Below, piece after piece: positions 44,446-57,453 of a stretch of DNA of 64,000 nucleotides; positions within the stretch are counted from its first letter, which is position 1; each line of letters begins with the position of its first letter. The notes under the pieces are model-generated. The model had not been told where the DNA came from, made no database searches, and was given only the letters and a program-made list of their open reading frames with translations. Origin of the DNA: Laburnicola sp. R22_1 (lineage: Eukaryota > Ascomycota > Dothideomycetes > Pleosporales > Didymosphaeriaceae); the NCBI GenBank assembly GCA_014281115.1, contig JACONQ010000015.1, forward strand, positions 1,178,001 to 1,242,000, written 5' to 3'. Position numbers and translations under genes: made by a program.

Positions 44446-46933
44446 ATGAAGTTCGGCAGCACTCTCCGCAAGAGCATCTACCCCCCATGGAAATACCAGT
44501 ACGTCGACTACGACAAGCTTAAGAAGCTGTTGCGCGAGCACGACGACGACCAGCCGTGGACGTCGGACGACGTGACGCAGTTCACCGAGCAGCTGGCGAA
44601 CGTACAGCTGGAGAAGGTATACAAATTTAAGCAAGAGGTAGCCGAGAAGCTGCGCGAGCGCACGACGGCCTGCGAGAAGAAGCTTGAGCCATTGGCGATT
44701 GGCATCAAGGCAGAGGACGGGACTGAGGGCGAAACCTCATCTTCGGCGAACAATGCGACCAGCAAACCCGACGTGCCACCGGCGGAGAGGGAGAGGCTTC
44801 TCAAGGAGGTGCTGGGAGAGCTGGATGGGATTATAAAGGAGGTCAAGGAATTGGAGACATATGGCAGAATGAACTATACCGCTGTCATCAAGGCGACGAA
44901 GAAACACGATAAGCTGCGTGGTCGTTCGTATCGTCTGCAGCCCTTCATCAATGCTCGACTCGTCGAGAGGCCAATTTATACCGAGGACCAGTCGCCGCTG
45001 CTATATCGTCTGTCAGCCATGTACTCTTTCGCACGCCAGAGCTTGGATGGCAAGCCCAAAGAGGCCTTGTCTTTCGCTGAGAGCTCCACTAGCTCTGAGG
45101 ATTTCACTTCATACAAATGTAGGCGCTATCAGGCTGGTCTGCGTTCGTTTGGCTAACAGAGAGCAGTCTGGGTCCACAAGGACAACGTCCTCGAAGTCAA
45201 GACCGTCATCCTCCGTCGTTTGCCAGTCTTAGTATACAACCCGCAGACCTCCAAGATCGCCGAAGGCTCCCAGCGCGACCCCACCATAACCTCAATATAC
45301 TTCGATAATCCCGATTTCTCGCTATATTCAGACAAGGTCAACCATGTGCCGAACGCCGCTTCTCTGCGTCTTCGTTGGTATGGGCAACTAGCAGATCAGC
45401 CGAGCATCTTCTTCGAGAAGAAGGAGATCAAGGAGGAGAACGCTACCGAGGAACAACGTTTCGCAATTAAGGATAAATATGTGCAACGATTTATCACGGG
45501 TAAATACCACATGGAAAAGCAGACCCAGAAGATGGAGGCTCGCGGCGCTCAGGATCAGCACGAGGTCAGCGAGTTCAAGAAAGCGGCAGACGGCATTTCA
45601 AGCTTCATCAAAGAGAAAGAGTTGCAGCCAGTGCTACGCGCCAATTACACCCGCACGGCCTTTCAGATTCCCGGCGACGACCGCGTGCGCGTCTCCCTCG
45701 ATACAAACCTAGCCCTTATCCGCGAGGACGCTTTGGATGAGAACAGGCCGTGCCGCGATCCCGACGATTGGCACAGGCGGGACATTGATGACCGCAAGAT
45801 GGAGTATCCGTTCAAGGAACTGAAGAAGGGCGAGCGCTACGACTTTCCACATGCCGTGCTTGAGATCAAAGTTAAGGGCATGAAGAAGTACGAGTGGATC
45901 CAAGATCTTATAGACTCTCATTTGGTCAAAGACGCGCCCCGCTTCTCGAAATTCGTGCAGGGGGTTGCAAAGCTGTTCGAAGACCAGGTCAATACTTTGC
46001 CCTTCTGGCTGAGCGAAGTGGAGACGGACATCAAGCGAGAGCCTGAGCAAGCCTTCGAGGAGGAACAACAGCGCAAGCAGAGAGCTGCTGAAGATGATTT
46101 CGCAGTCGGAAGTCTCTTCGGTGCCCGTGCGAGCCCAAGCTACCGTCCTTCTACGATCTCGCCCGTGGGCTCTCCCGCTGCTGCCGGCAAATCCGCTCGC
46201 AAGGCGAGCGGCCCCGCAAAACAGCCTCCCCTCATCAACCTCGAAGAAAACCGCAGGACCAACGAAGAACCCGATAGCGATGAAGAAGGCACACATGCGA
46301 CCATCGCACGCGACTCCCCTTTCGGCCGCTCTACCGGCCTCTCCTCCATCTTCCCCTCGTTCTCAAGCTCAAAATACGCCCGCAAGAAGGAGAACATTCA
46401 GCAACGCATCCAACTCCCCCCAGGCATCAGACACCCCGGCGTCTGGATCAAAGACCAAGGCCCCGTGCGCGTCGAAGCCAAGGTCTGGCTCGCAAATCAG
46501 CGCACGTTCATCAAATGGCAGCACGTCAGCGTCTTACTTGCCTCCCTATCTCTCGGCCTGTACAATGCCGCGGGTGAAACTAATAACGTCGCGAGAGCAT
46601 TAGCCGTCGCGTATACCTGTGTTGCGCTCTTCACACTGCTATGGGGGTACGGCATATACATGTACCGGATGAAGTTGATCCGGGAAAGGAGCCCCAAGGA
46701 TTTCGATAGCGTCTTTGGGCCGTTGGTGGTCTGTGTAGGGTTGGTAATAGCGTTGTGTTTGAATTTTGGGTTCAAGGTATGTGCTTTTGATGTGATTGTG
46801 ATTGAGGCGATGGAGTGCTGATGTCTTGGTGTAGTACCGTGCTGTTGTGAATGATCGGGAGACGGGGCTGCGGAATGGTACAGTGGTGGGTGTTGGGGCG
46901 CCGTTTTTGGAACATGTTGAGTTGGTGCGATGA
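44446..46933 (+). CDS. VTC4: Vacuolar transporter chaperone 4, polyphosphate polymerase
   Basis: Three exons: 44446..45118, 45167..46776 and 46835..46933, 793 aa. The SPX domain is N-terminal (MKFGSTLRKSIYPPWKYQYV and the KATKKHDKLRGRSYRLQPF helix) and senses inositol pyrophosphates. The central VTC tunnel domain keeps the catalytic residues seen in Vtc4: SLRLRWYG (residues 290-297), HAVLEIKVKG (Glu457, Lys459) and SHLVKDAPRFSKF (Lys479). A disordered linker leads to three membrane helices of the DUF202 type (about residues 660-760). In yeast the complex makes polyphosphate from ATP and feeds it into the vacuole. The intact active site argues for VTC4 rather than the non-catalytic VTC2/3 subunits. 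Confidence 0.92.
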
Positions 46934-49071
46934 GTTAGGGGGTGAGGGGAGGTTGTGCGAGAGAATTCAGATTTGGGGTGATTGCGTGGTTGAGTTGGTG
47001 CGTGGTCGTGTGCATTTGGGTGTTGGGTTGGGTACGGGGCTATTGTTTTGTTTATGGAGGGTTAGGTAGGGGTGGTACGCGGTGTACAGTTATGGCGTGC
47101 ACTGCGCGTTTTGAGCGGGGTGTTGCTTGTTTGAGCATGTATGAAGTTTTCTGTACAATGAGGATTTAGGGGTGTAGTATTGTGAGGACAGGGGTAGTGT
47201 TGCTTGATTGATTTATTGTGTTGTGATTGATGGTGTGAGGAGGATTGCAGTACATGACACGGTGAGATGGATGGATGTGAATTGTGCGCTGTCTTGATTG
47301 AGCGTCTGATGGCGTGCCGTCCTTTGATGTGTTTACTTGTGTAACGAACGGGTGAGCACGCTCTTGTTTGATAATTCGATGTCTACGTACGGTGCGCGAT
47401 GTTTCGCTCGCAGCATCTTGTGCGACTTATTTGTTGTTGGTTCGGTGTCGTGTTTTGTGTGCGCTAGCGGCCGACGGATGTGATGGGTACATTGCAGACG
47501 GGCACCTGCTTCCGTGTCGAGGGTGGACGCAAAGGTAATGTGATCAATGTGATGCGGTTGGTGGATGGTACGGCGTGTGATTGCTCCCAACACATTGGCA
47601 CGGCGAGGCCCGTGTTGCTTGACTGTACCGGCACGCACTGCGCTGTGACGGGACTGGATGATACATAGCTAACATACAGGTTCGATCGAGTTGTACATGA
47701 GTGTTTCGATGTGGAGATGCACGTGACTGTTTGTTATTTGACGACGTGTGGGCTTGTCGAAAAAGGGGCTGTGGTGAGCCTGGATGCTTGCATGTAGCAC
47801 ATACTCGTGCACGGTGGATCGCTCGCAGTTCGCAGCACGGGATGTTCCACTGCTCTGGTACAGTCGGCATGGTAACAGGGCACAAGATCTTTTCCTGGCG
47901 TGGTCGGTTTTCGTGCTATGTCTCGATTTTTATGCGAGGAGATTTCCTCTGCTGTTGTGGTGCGGTGAGAGCGATAAGACAGACGTATTGGCAGATCATG
48001 TCAATGTCGCCGACAACATTCTCGCGTGGCAAGCGCGTAGAGTATAATGTCGATAACGATTGCACCATGACGGCAAAAAATCCAACATCCAAGGATAGGA
48101 GGCCCAAATGTGTTGTTTCATGGAGCAGCTCGGACAGAAACAAAACGCTGTGCCCGTGTACGTGACAGCACTACTCTCCGAGATGCTGCACTACAGTGCG
48201 TGAGTGCGTTGTCGTTCAATGATGTCGTCGTACGGAGCGGGCGAATGAAACGGCCGCCAAGATGAGAGATGTGGAGACCCATCCGGTCCGTGGTTTTCGG
48301 GACAGCCTCTCTCGCTGCATCACCACCATCCGGATTCATCAATGGCACTTCTTGCTGCACGTCCAATCCCGAAATGCTATCCAGTCCGTCTGTTGGTTGC
48401 CGGCGATGCCAATTGAACTTCAGAAGCCTCGGGCCGATCGTGTGGCACTCAGGCTGCGAAACGGCGGTCAAATGTGGTACCAACTGCGGCGCGTTCGCTG
48501 TCCATGTTGAAAACAATACCTGCGTTGTGAAGCACCCGGTTGGGGTTTGCCTCGAGGCCACGCCATCGTGCAGTGATTGGCGTGGCCATGCGTGCTGACT
48601 GCTTGCATGGAGCTGTCCCGCAAACGCAGCGACCCGGGAGATGCAGGTACCAGTGGTTCCTGACCTATTTGCACGCCTGTGCACCGTTTGGCGGCTGCAC
48701 AGACTGTACCGGCCGTTTCTCAACGTCCCCAATCGGTCTTGTTCACTTCCATAAAGAGACGGCCCTTCACGTCGAAGATGGATCACGCTTCTCTCCCGGG
48801 CCAAGCTTCACTCCACGCGCTGTTCCCGAGCTTGGACGCAGTCGTCTTCACTACCTACGTACCTACTCCTAGTGCACCGCGCCCTCTCTACAAACACGCC
48901 TCTGGGTACCATATACCCCACTCATACACGCTCGTTTCTACATTCATCTCCCACCCTGTGTCATTCATTCCTTTCTTCCACGTCTCTATCTGACCTCTAC
49001 GATCGTTACCGCCATTCGCTTCTCGTCGTGTCCGTCATTCCTTCGCCGCCACCAACTGCCTGGTCCTCACC
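46934..49071. other. Intergenic region between VTC4 and the S41 peptidase gene
   Basis: 2.1 kb without a recognised gene. 46.9-47.4 kb is T/G-rich. The longest open frame (48118-48804, minus) has a composition unlike neighbouring genes and no motif. The last 200 bp are C/T-rich, matching a promoter and leader for the S41 gene. Confidence 0.45.
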
Positions 49072-51422
49072 ATGCGGTTCCTAGCCGCGGTTGTCCTCAC
49101 CGGCTTGGCCGCACTCGTGAGTGCTACGCCCGTGGCACCCGCCGCCATCAAGCCCCGCCAGGGAACTCCGACCGCTGCTGCGCCATGTACCCAGATCTCC
49201 TCCATCTTGAACAGCAACCCGGACGCTAGCGCTCTTCCGACTCCGACGAACCTACCTGCTCAGATCGCCTACGACTGCGTGAGGAGCATGCCACTGAACG
49301 TCACCTCTGCAAAGGCACTACTCTTTGAGCTTCCCATCTACATTGCTTGGCAAAGCACCCTCGATACGCTCAAGAACCCCCCGACCGAGTACGTAGAGAA
49401 GATACAACCGGCCATGGATATTCTTGCTGGGCTTGAAAAGATCTCAGCTGATATCGATGCCCGCAAAATCACAAACGAATACGACTTTGGCTGGGAACTA
49501 TACAGCCTTATTGCCTCTGCCCACGACGGCCATTTCACCTACGTGCCGGACGTCATCGGGTATATCTTCACATGGGGCCGGCCTGTCCCTTTGGTGTCCG
49601 TATCTGAGGATGGTCGCAAGTTGCCTTCCATTTTCGCCTACTACGATGTTCTGGGCGTGCAGTTCAAGAACATTTCGTACACACCATCTCCGGTGGTCAA
49701 GATTGATGGCCAGGATGCCACCGCGTTCCTTGAGGAATTGAGCCAGCAAGGCTCACTTCAGGACCGTGACGCTCTGTATAACAATCTGTTCTACAATCTT
49801 GCCCAAATCAGTCTCGACACTTCAGGGTCTGGAACGGGAGGATTCACCGGTGGCGGCCGTGCCCGCTATGTTTATCCCGGAGCCACAACTACCCTAGAGT
49901 TTGCCAACGGCACCAAATACACCATGGAGAATTACGCTCGAACCTACCTCTCCTTTCAGAACATAACAAATGGCGAACAACTGGCAGAGAGGATTATCAC
50001 TTATGGAATCGAAGACAGGACCGGAAGGATTTCTCGCCCAGAACCCGAGATTTCTCTTAATTCCGGCAGTGTGGCGCTTCAAGCTGCAGAGCCGCCACCA
50101 GGTTATCCTGTCCCCATTGTCCCCGGCCCTTCCAATCTTATCAATGGTTTCTATATAGACTCTCCGGGGTATGAAGACGTAGCGGTCTTGCAAGTCCCGA
50201 ATTTCGTCGGCTCCGCATATGTTGGAGAGGCATTCCAGGCCACTACGCGGGACTTCCTTGCACAAGCACTCGCTGATGGCAAGATGAAGTTGATCATTGA
50301 CCTGCAGGCAAACGGCGGCGGGACTATCCTGCAGGGCTACGACATGTTCAAGCAGCTTTTCCCGGACTTGGATCCGTATGGCGCCAGTCGATTCCGCTAC
50401 AACCCAACGATTGACCTCATCGGACAAGCTTACAGCGCCCTCGCTTCTCAGTATCCTCGGGATCCTGCAATTACCAACTTCACCGCGAAGCAAATGCAGA
50501 TGACTGTATACGATTACCATACGGATATGACCGCTGATGGCAAAAACTTCGAGTCTTGGGCGCAGAAGGTGGGCCCAGTCACTGTGAACGGAGGTATGGA
50601 TGGTTTGACCACGATCTATTCACGTTCAACTGCTAACAAACTGTAGCTAACTATACTGCCCTCCAACGCTGGAACCTTTCTGATGTATACATTCCTGATC
50701 AAGGTGGTATAAACGTCACTGGTTACGGACCGCTGGCCAATGTCACTGGTCCTCCCAAATTTGAACCTGAGAACATTGTCCTAGTCACAGATGGCTACTG
50801 CGCATCGACTTGCAGCATCTTCAGCGAGCTCATGACTCAGCAGGGTGGCGTCAAGACCATTGCGTTTGGCGGTCGAAGCAATGCCAACCCTATCCAGGCC
50901 ATCGGTGGCGTCAAGGGCGTCAACGTCTACCAGTACGGTTATATCCAAGGCTCGGCCCGTGTCGCTATTTCATATGCACCAGTAGGACTCGAAGAGAAGT
51001 ATGAAAACTCTGTGCTGAAGGAGTACGAGTCGCACACTTCGTCTCTCCGCAGCTACGCTGCGGCTGTCAACTCTCGAGATGGACTCCGTCAGAACGATAC
51101 ATCCGGCATTGCCCTACAGTTCAAGTACGAGGAAGCTGACTGCCGACTCTACTTCACGCCGCAAATGACTGTAGACGCAAAGGCCGTCTGGAAAGCAGCC
51201 GCCGATGCACAATGGAAAGATTCTAGCACATGCATCGGCAAGGAAGGCTACTACCCGCCAGTACAAGCAGGCACAGATGAAATACAAGGGACTACGATGT
51301 TGGGCATGGGCAACACCGAGATGCACGGTGCCCAGGCACTGAGCCGGTTCGAAGCCCTTGAGAACGCCTTTTCTCTCGAGACAGAGTACCAACCCGAGGT
51401 CGAAGGGTTCATGCAGCCTTGA
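49072..51422 (+). CDS. Secreted S41-family peptidase, CPAF-like
   Basis: Two exons: 49072..50593 and 50647..51422, 765 aa; the intron (GTATGG, branch TGCTAAC, CTGTAG) joins in frame at ANYTALQ. A signal peptide (MRFLAAVVLTGLAALVSATP) is followed by many N-glycosylation sequons. The CPAF-like PDZ region is around FDGHFTYVPD-type sequence (SAHDGHFTYVPDVIGYIFTW). The S41 core includes VAVLQVPNFVGSAY, KLIIDLQANGGGTILQGYDM and the serine motif VTDGYCASTCSIFSELM (Ser561). Fungal members of this family (for example UstP-type proteins) are extracellular or secretory-pathway proteins whose substrates are mostly unknown. Length is normal for the fungal subgroup. Confidence 0.87.
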
Positions 51423-53305
51423 GCCACGGTCGACGGGGTCTTCCGACTTTGGAGACGAGGAGGAATACATTATCGACTGGAAGATGGTGAGATTTTGGAA
51501 CGAAATATGGTGTGCACGAGCTAGGGCATCTTGTCGGCAGCGCACCGAACGTCGAGCACATTCGAGAGGATTTTACTTGGATGTATAATAATATTGTTGC
51601 ATGCGGACAGGCCCATGCAGCGTTAATGCAAACATACCATTCGTTCCTCCGAGCTGCTCCCCATTTGCAATCCTGATGCTCCCCATTTTCCTAAAGTGGG
51701 TATCCGAGTGATGTCGTAATCCATTCTCTAGCTCCATATGTCTCCGCGATTGTGGGGCTGATTGCTGAGTGCTCTGGACGCGTGGACTTGAATCGTACAG
51801 TGAGCTTATCCCGCCGGGCGTTACACAAGCCACTCGTAGTAGGATTTGGGGCGGCGAGCTCAGGCGCCACGCGCATGGCCGGTAAGACAAACCTCGGAGC
51901 ATAGGGGGGCCTCATAGGCAGCTCTTTATTGAAGGCGTGCCGTTGGGAGGAAAGTGGTGCTTATTTCCGAATTACCCAAAATGTCAGGGCTTGCTGACAC
52001 CGCGTGCACGGTAGCGAAGTCATGCGCAGCTGGGAGCTGGACTCCCGATCAGTGGGCATCCGAAGAATGCGGTCGGAAACCATAATTCTCTCTATGATTT
52101 GGAAGGGCGTCCTTGCGTTGGGCCCCAAGTGGAGTCGTTCGTATCGTATCGTTCGCTCCCATTGGTGAGCGGTGTGGAGAAACGGGTCGGGGCAAAAACA
52201 TGTAATCCCTCCGCTCTCCAAAGTACGCATTACGATAACCATCGTATTGGGCGCTTTGCGATATGTGCCTGTGTCGACCAATCGTGAGGGTCGCTGACCT
52301 GGTTCTCGGGATAGGAGGCTTATTTGCGACACGTGGGCGGTGCCACGGAGGGATCGAGCTGCCAGTGTAGGAGGCCTTTCAGCCCATGATTCGATTTTGA
52401 TGAATGGGGGCGCTCAATTCATTCATTCATTCATATCCGTTTATAGTCGACCTAACCTTTTACAGACTTAACAGCAAGCACAACTAAGGTTTAATAGCTA
52501 AAGTACGTAAAAAAAAGAGTGCGATTAGGATTAGCTATAGTGGGGAGCCAAAGCATGACGCAATGATTGTAAAGGGCCAATTATATAGCAGCGAACTATA
52601 GGATAGTGACCTTAGAGTTACCATTCGACTACGGAACTTCGAAGGGCGGCGAAAATGGCCTATCGAGGAAGAGCTGTTGCGTAAGAGGAGGGTTAGGCAC
52701 GCTGCTCACTGGGACTGATGACCATGTAGGCTTTGAGTGCAGCCTGGAGGTGTGAGTTCGTGGAGCTGAAGCCGGAAGGATCCTGTGAGCCTATCTGGAT
52801 ATCCAGCGCTCTGGAGGCTCCGATTTTGCCACTTTTTGAGAGTGCTTCTCTCTTCTATAGATGTCTCTCGCGCATTCTCCTCTAGTATTTACCTGTAGTT
52901 TGTTTAAGTATCCCGCACTGCTAATCTTGCAAAAACTATCGTTGACTATGGTTATACCCATTTTATCTTCGTACCTGGTGAATCATTTGACGGCCGAGCA
53001 TCTTCAGCTAAAAATACGCCAACACACCTGTTTCTCACTCGGATACTACTTACCCAATAAGAACGATCGGAACTGGAAGCGACGTTTGAACACCCTCTTG
53101 GACCCTGACAGCTGAGCCATGCCTGCCTTTGTTTTACCTCTGTGGGGTGCTAACGCTGGACGACCAGCTTGTACTATAAAACTTCGTTCGCTCCGCCTCT
53201 GTTCTTCCTTACTTGCCGCGTCTCTTCCAAGTCCTTGATCCTCTTTGAAGACTACTCCTTCACTGATACTCACCTTGCACTTCAAAGTTGTTCTCTGTTA
53301 CTAGC
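51423..53305. promoter_or_regulatory. Intergenic region with TATA-like box before the AA7 oxidase gene
   Basis: 1.9 kb, no gene recognised. Features: a short ATTC microsatellite (52413-52432), an A/T-rich patch at 52440-52560, and CTATAAAAC at about 53174, roughly 130 bp before the oxidase ATG and followed by C/T-rich sequence, which fits a core promoter. Confidence 0.45.
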
Positions 53306-54833
53306 ATGAAGTACGTCGCCAGCCTCACCGTGGCCCTGCTCGCCGCGGGTCAGACCGTTGCTGTTAAGATTTCGGTATCGACTTGCTTGAGAAACAAGGG
53401 TGTGCCGGCTCGATACCCTGGTGACAGCTCATACGCAGAGCTCGCTGAGCCGTTCAACTTGCGTCTTCAATACAAGCCTGCCGTGATCGTGCTCCCGAAC
53501 ACCAACAAGCATGTTCAGGAAGCGGTCATCTGCGCTTCCCAGTGTGGTCTCAAGGTCCAAGCCAAGTCGGGTGGCCACTCGTACGCTTCTTTCAGCTCAG
53601 GCGGCAAGGGCGGCTCCATGAGTAAGTTGTATCACACTGACATAGATCTCATTCGCTAATCTGCTTGTAGTGGTCGACCTTCAGCCCCTACAGAACATTC
53701 AGCTGAACAAGAAGACTAACATCGTCAAGGTGGGCGGAGGTGTACGTCTCGGTAACCTCGCTCAGGGCGTCTGGGACCAGGGCAAGCGCGCAATTTCTCA
53801 TGGTACCTGCCCTGGCGTTGGTATCGGTGGTCACTTCACCCACGGTGGTTACGGCCATACTAGCCGCAACTGGGGTATCGCTCTTGACCACATTGTTGAA
53901 GCCGACGTTGTCCTCGCCAATGGTGAGCTGGTAAAGGCCAACAAGGACCAGAACAAAGACATCTTCTGGGCCATTCGTGGTGCCGCCGAGTCTTTCGGTA
54001 TTGTGACCAACTTCTACCTGCGCACCCAAGCGGCTCCCAAATCCGTCACCTACTTTCAGTTCCAGTGGGCTGACCAAACTCTTCTTGGGGACAAGAAGAG
54101 GTTCACCGATGCCTTTCTCCACATTCAGGAGTTCTCGCGCAATTCTTCGGTCGTCGATAACCGCATCTCCTACGGCATCAATACCAACGGTGTGAATAGT
54201 TACAATCTCGGTGGTACCTTCTTCGGCACCGTCGACGAGTTCAACACCAAGATCAAGCCCGAGTTCCTCCGCGGCATTACTGCCCCCACCAAAGTCGTAG
54301 TCGAGAGGTATGGGTGGATTCCCTACCTAACCCTCATGTCAGACAAGACCGACATCAGGGAGCCCCTCACCGGCTACGATGAGCACGACACCTTCTTCGC
54401 CAAGTCCATCACCGTGCCCGAGTCCAAAGGCCTAACCGCCACCACCCTGAACAACTTATACGACTACCTGAAGAAGGGCGCGCCCTACGACTACTTCATC
54501 ATCATCAACCTGTACGGCGGCCCCGGCTCAGCCATCAACACTAAAGACACCAACTTCGCCGCCTACAGCGAGCGCGACTCCCTCTTCGTCTTCCAAAACT
54601 ACGGCATCAAGCCCACGACGCTCGACTTCATCAACGGCATCAACGATGTCATCATCAAATCGCAGCGTGACACCGAGTTCGGTGCTTACCTCAACTACGT
54701 CGACCCGACGTACAGCGCGGCCGAGGCCCACGAGCTGTACTACGGTGAGGAGCTGTATTGCAGACTTGCTGCGCTTAAGAAGAAGGTCGATCCCAAGAGC
54801 GTCTTTTGGTTCCCGCAGGCTATCGGTGCTTAG
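53306..54833 (+). CDS. Secreted FAD-linked oxidase, glucooligosaccharide-oxidase type (AA7)
   Basis: Two exons: 53306..53621 and 53671..54833, 492 aa. Signal peptide MKYVASLTVALLAAGQTVAV. The FAD-binding (BBE-type) domain has VQAKSGGHSYASF with His91 and SHGTCPGVGIGGHFTHGGYG with Cys152. These are the two residues that covalently hold FAD in glucooligosaccharide oxidase and relatives. IALDHIVEADVVLANGEL and IRGAAESFGIVTNFYLRTQ are further family blocks. The C-terminal berberine-bridge segment includes NYVDPTYSAAEAHELYYGEE and VDPKSVFWFPQAIG. Such enzymes oxidise the anomeric carbon of oligosaccharides to lactones, releasing hydrogen peroxide. The exact substrate is not predictable; other AA7 or secondary-metabolite oxidases share the motifs. 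Confidence 0.88.
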
Positions 54834-56903
54834 GGTGGCGATGAGGGGTGGCACATTGGTGTAACTAGGGCGTTTGGGGCTATATGGTGGGCAGGCAGTG
54901 GGTTTCGTATGGTGGGTGGGTATCTGCATATAGAATGTCGATAACTCGAGGTGTATACATGTGTCACCTTTTTACGCTCTTTTTGTTTTCTAAGCAGGGG
55001 GCTCTGCTTTTTTTGTCATGTTATTTGAGATGAAAGCCTTTGTCGTCCTACCCCTAGGTAGATTAAATTAACACCACATAAATGAATAAATGAATATACC
55101 CAATGCTTATGTGACAAGATCTCGGAGCAAAAAACACAGGATCTGGTTCCAAGATACCATAGCGCTGTTGTGCTCATGGGTAGGACTATTGTTTTGCTGT
55201 TTGGATTATAGAACACCTATGGAAATGATTTCAATCTAGTCATGACCTATATCGAGATCGATGAGAATGATACTATTTCTACAGTGATCTTCATCACTAC
55301 CGCGCACCCTATTTATTTGCCAGCTAACGGTAGCCTCTAAAGCCATCCAGGCGATTCCACCATTTTACCTGCCAAATATTGTTTGAGTCACCAACGCGAT
55401 AAAGACATGAGGGGTTCATGTCGAATTTTAGTACTACGCCGTGTATGCCTGTGTGGTGTAGAGAAAGAGAAAGAAGAGCAAGAGCAGAAAAGCCCAGCTT
55501 TTATACCTCCAAGTGTCAGGAATCCATCTCAAGGACAAAAGTCCAATCTGCGCGCAAACTGCGGAATTTCTTTCAAAGTTGCGTGTGTAAACGTGTCCCA
55601 CTGTTGGAGATTACTATCACCATTTCTACTATGAGTAAAACCTGGGCACCTGGTTCAATGGGTACGTCGCGTCTGTAATAAATGCAGCGCAAAACCGACG
55701 CAGCACATGTTGTACTTGCATCTGGGTTTTGAGATTAATGCTTGCGCAACGCGACAGCTTCCCAACTCCATAGGCGATGTGATCCAAGATTTTAGTCCAA
55801 AACGCCGAGCGCACATGGATACTTTGATGTAGAATCTTAGAACGTGTACTACAAATCCCATCGTTGCGTGAAAGAAAGAGGGAACAGAGGAGAAAACAAG
55901 CCTCTTTATACCGATATATCGGTCGATCTTAGACTAGATGGTGTTTCGCTGGTAGTGTTTGTCCTGCCAGTGCCATAGGACCCGGCGACCCAGGAATGGC
56001 ACGTGAAAATCTCAGGACCTCGGCAAGGACGCTCGAACGCCCAACACGGTAAGCGCTTCGGCTAGGCAGCAGATCACATGACAGCCAAGGCACTAGACGC
56101 ACAGGGCACCCACGCCGCCTATTTAAAGCTCCCGTCGCACCTTCTTCTGTTCTTTCATACTTACCTTCTTGAGAGCACCTGAGGTCAAGATTTCGGGGCT
56201 CAGTCGTTCTCGCCTGCATTGCACAGCGCGGAGCTGGGAGCGACTTCACTCTCCTTCGGGGGCGTGATCGGGGCAATTTTTGCTGGTCCAATACCTACTT
56301 CTTTTCATTGATTGCGTTGCCGCTGGCGATGCATCGAGGAAGAGTTGAGCGGCGTGGCGACGAGCAGGCTGAGCTGCATCTGCATGGCCGACCTCTGCGT
56401 CCCGGTGCTGCACCTTGCTGCTGGCATCATGAGCGTGTTGATGCAGATGTCGTGTACCGCTGCGCGTCGTGTGGACTGCTCTCGGGTGTGCTCATAGCAC
56501 CCGGGCGCGTTATATTGCCATGTTGTGCAGGTTAGAAGTAACTCCGTTGACTTTGGGAGCATCTTGGCATCGGACACGAATTCTTCATGGCGGTGGGCCG
56601 GCCTCTTTGCCGTCAGCGTTGATTGCTGTGGCCGCAGTATCGACGACGTTCGCACACGGTCCGTCCACTCACTGCGGTGACGCTATGAGGGACACGAGCA
56701 AGCTGTTGGATCTGGCGTGTTGACATCACGTCGCGAATCTACGTACATACTGTGAGCGCGGTGCATAAAGAGAGTACTGACACTCCTCACCATCAAATTG
56801 TATGAGCGTGAGTGCCTCCAGCGAGCCTACGCGGAGGCTTCACAACTACCAATGCAAAGTGTGAGAGCCACATGCAGTGCTGAGGTCTGAGCGTGCGGGG
56901 TCC
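54834..56903. other. Intergenic region between the AA7 oxidase and the palindromic array
   Basis: No gene recognised. It contains a copy of the foldback unit (54964-55080), a 12-bp perfect palindrome CCGATATATCGG at 55911-55922, and a TATTTAAAG near 56119 followed by a C/T stretch that looks promoter-like but leads to no convincing reading frame. Confidence 0.45.
54964..55080 (-). repeat. Copy of the foldback unit (right-arm orientation)
   Basis: Runs TCACCTTTTTACGCTCTTTT, AAGCAGGGGGCTCTGCTT, TCATGTTATTTGAGATGAAA, GCCTTTGTCGTCCTACCCCT and AGGTAGATTAAATTAACACC to ACATA. It matches the right arm at 43792-43917 over its full length and is the least AT-shifted copy. It contains a perfect 6-bp-stem hairpin (AAGCAG ... 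CTGCTT). It sits 130 bp downstream of the oxidase stop codon. Confidence 0.85.
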
Positions 56904-57446
56904 TGTATAGGAATTAATTGCTATACGAGATTCTTGGACGGAAATCCGAATTGCTATACAGGATTCTTGGACGGAAATTCGAATTGCTATACAGGATTCT
57001 TGTATAGAAACTCGAATTCCTATACAGATCTCTGTACGGAAATGTTTGTATAGCAATTAATTTCTATACAAGAATTTTGGATAGGAACTCGAATTTCCAT
57101 ACAAGATCATGTATGGAAATCCATGTATAGGAATTAATTACTATACAAGAATCTTGGATAGGAACTCGAATTTCTATACAGGATTATGTATAGAAATCTA
57201 TGTATAGAAATTAATTGCTGTACAAGATCCTGTACGGAAATTCGGGCATCTTGTATAGGAATTCCTGTATAGAAATTAATTCCTATACAAGACTCTGTAC
57301 GGAAATTCGGCCGTCTTGTATAGAAATTAATTCCTATACAAGATCCTGTACGGAAATGTTTGTATAGCAATTAATTCCTATACAAGATCTTGTACGGAAA
57401 TTCCGTCATCTTGTATAGAAATTCATGTATAGCAATTCATACATAT
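56904..57446. repeat. Tandem array of palindromic repeats (satellite-like)
   Basis: About 540 bp built from imperfect units. The core is a 24-bp palindrome of the form TGTATAGGAATTAATTCC followed by TATACA. Cores alternate with a shorter spacer of the type AGATCCTGTACGGAAATTCG. I count at least eight recognisable full or near-full palindromic cores, plus half-cores, with a higher-order period of roughly 50 bp in the right half. The sequence stays open in at least one minus-strand frame because the units are stop-poor. It ends about 8 bp from the stop codon of the release-factor-like gene. Confidence 0.9.
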
Positions 57447-57453
57447 CGCCACC

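Noticed and set aside
48118..48804. 228-codon open frame on the minus strand
   Set aside because: Arg/Ser/Thr-rich without domain, splice partner or promoter context; the gap around it shows no other coding signs.
56793..57370. Minus-strand frames reading IAIRISVQESC-type repeats
   Set aside because: The translation merely mirrors the tandem DNA repeat, which is stop-poor; no reason to call a protein.
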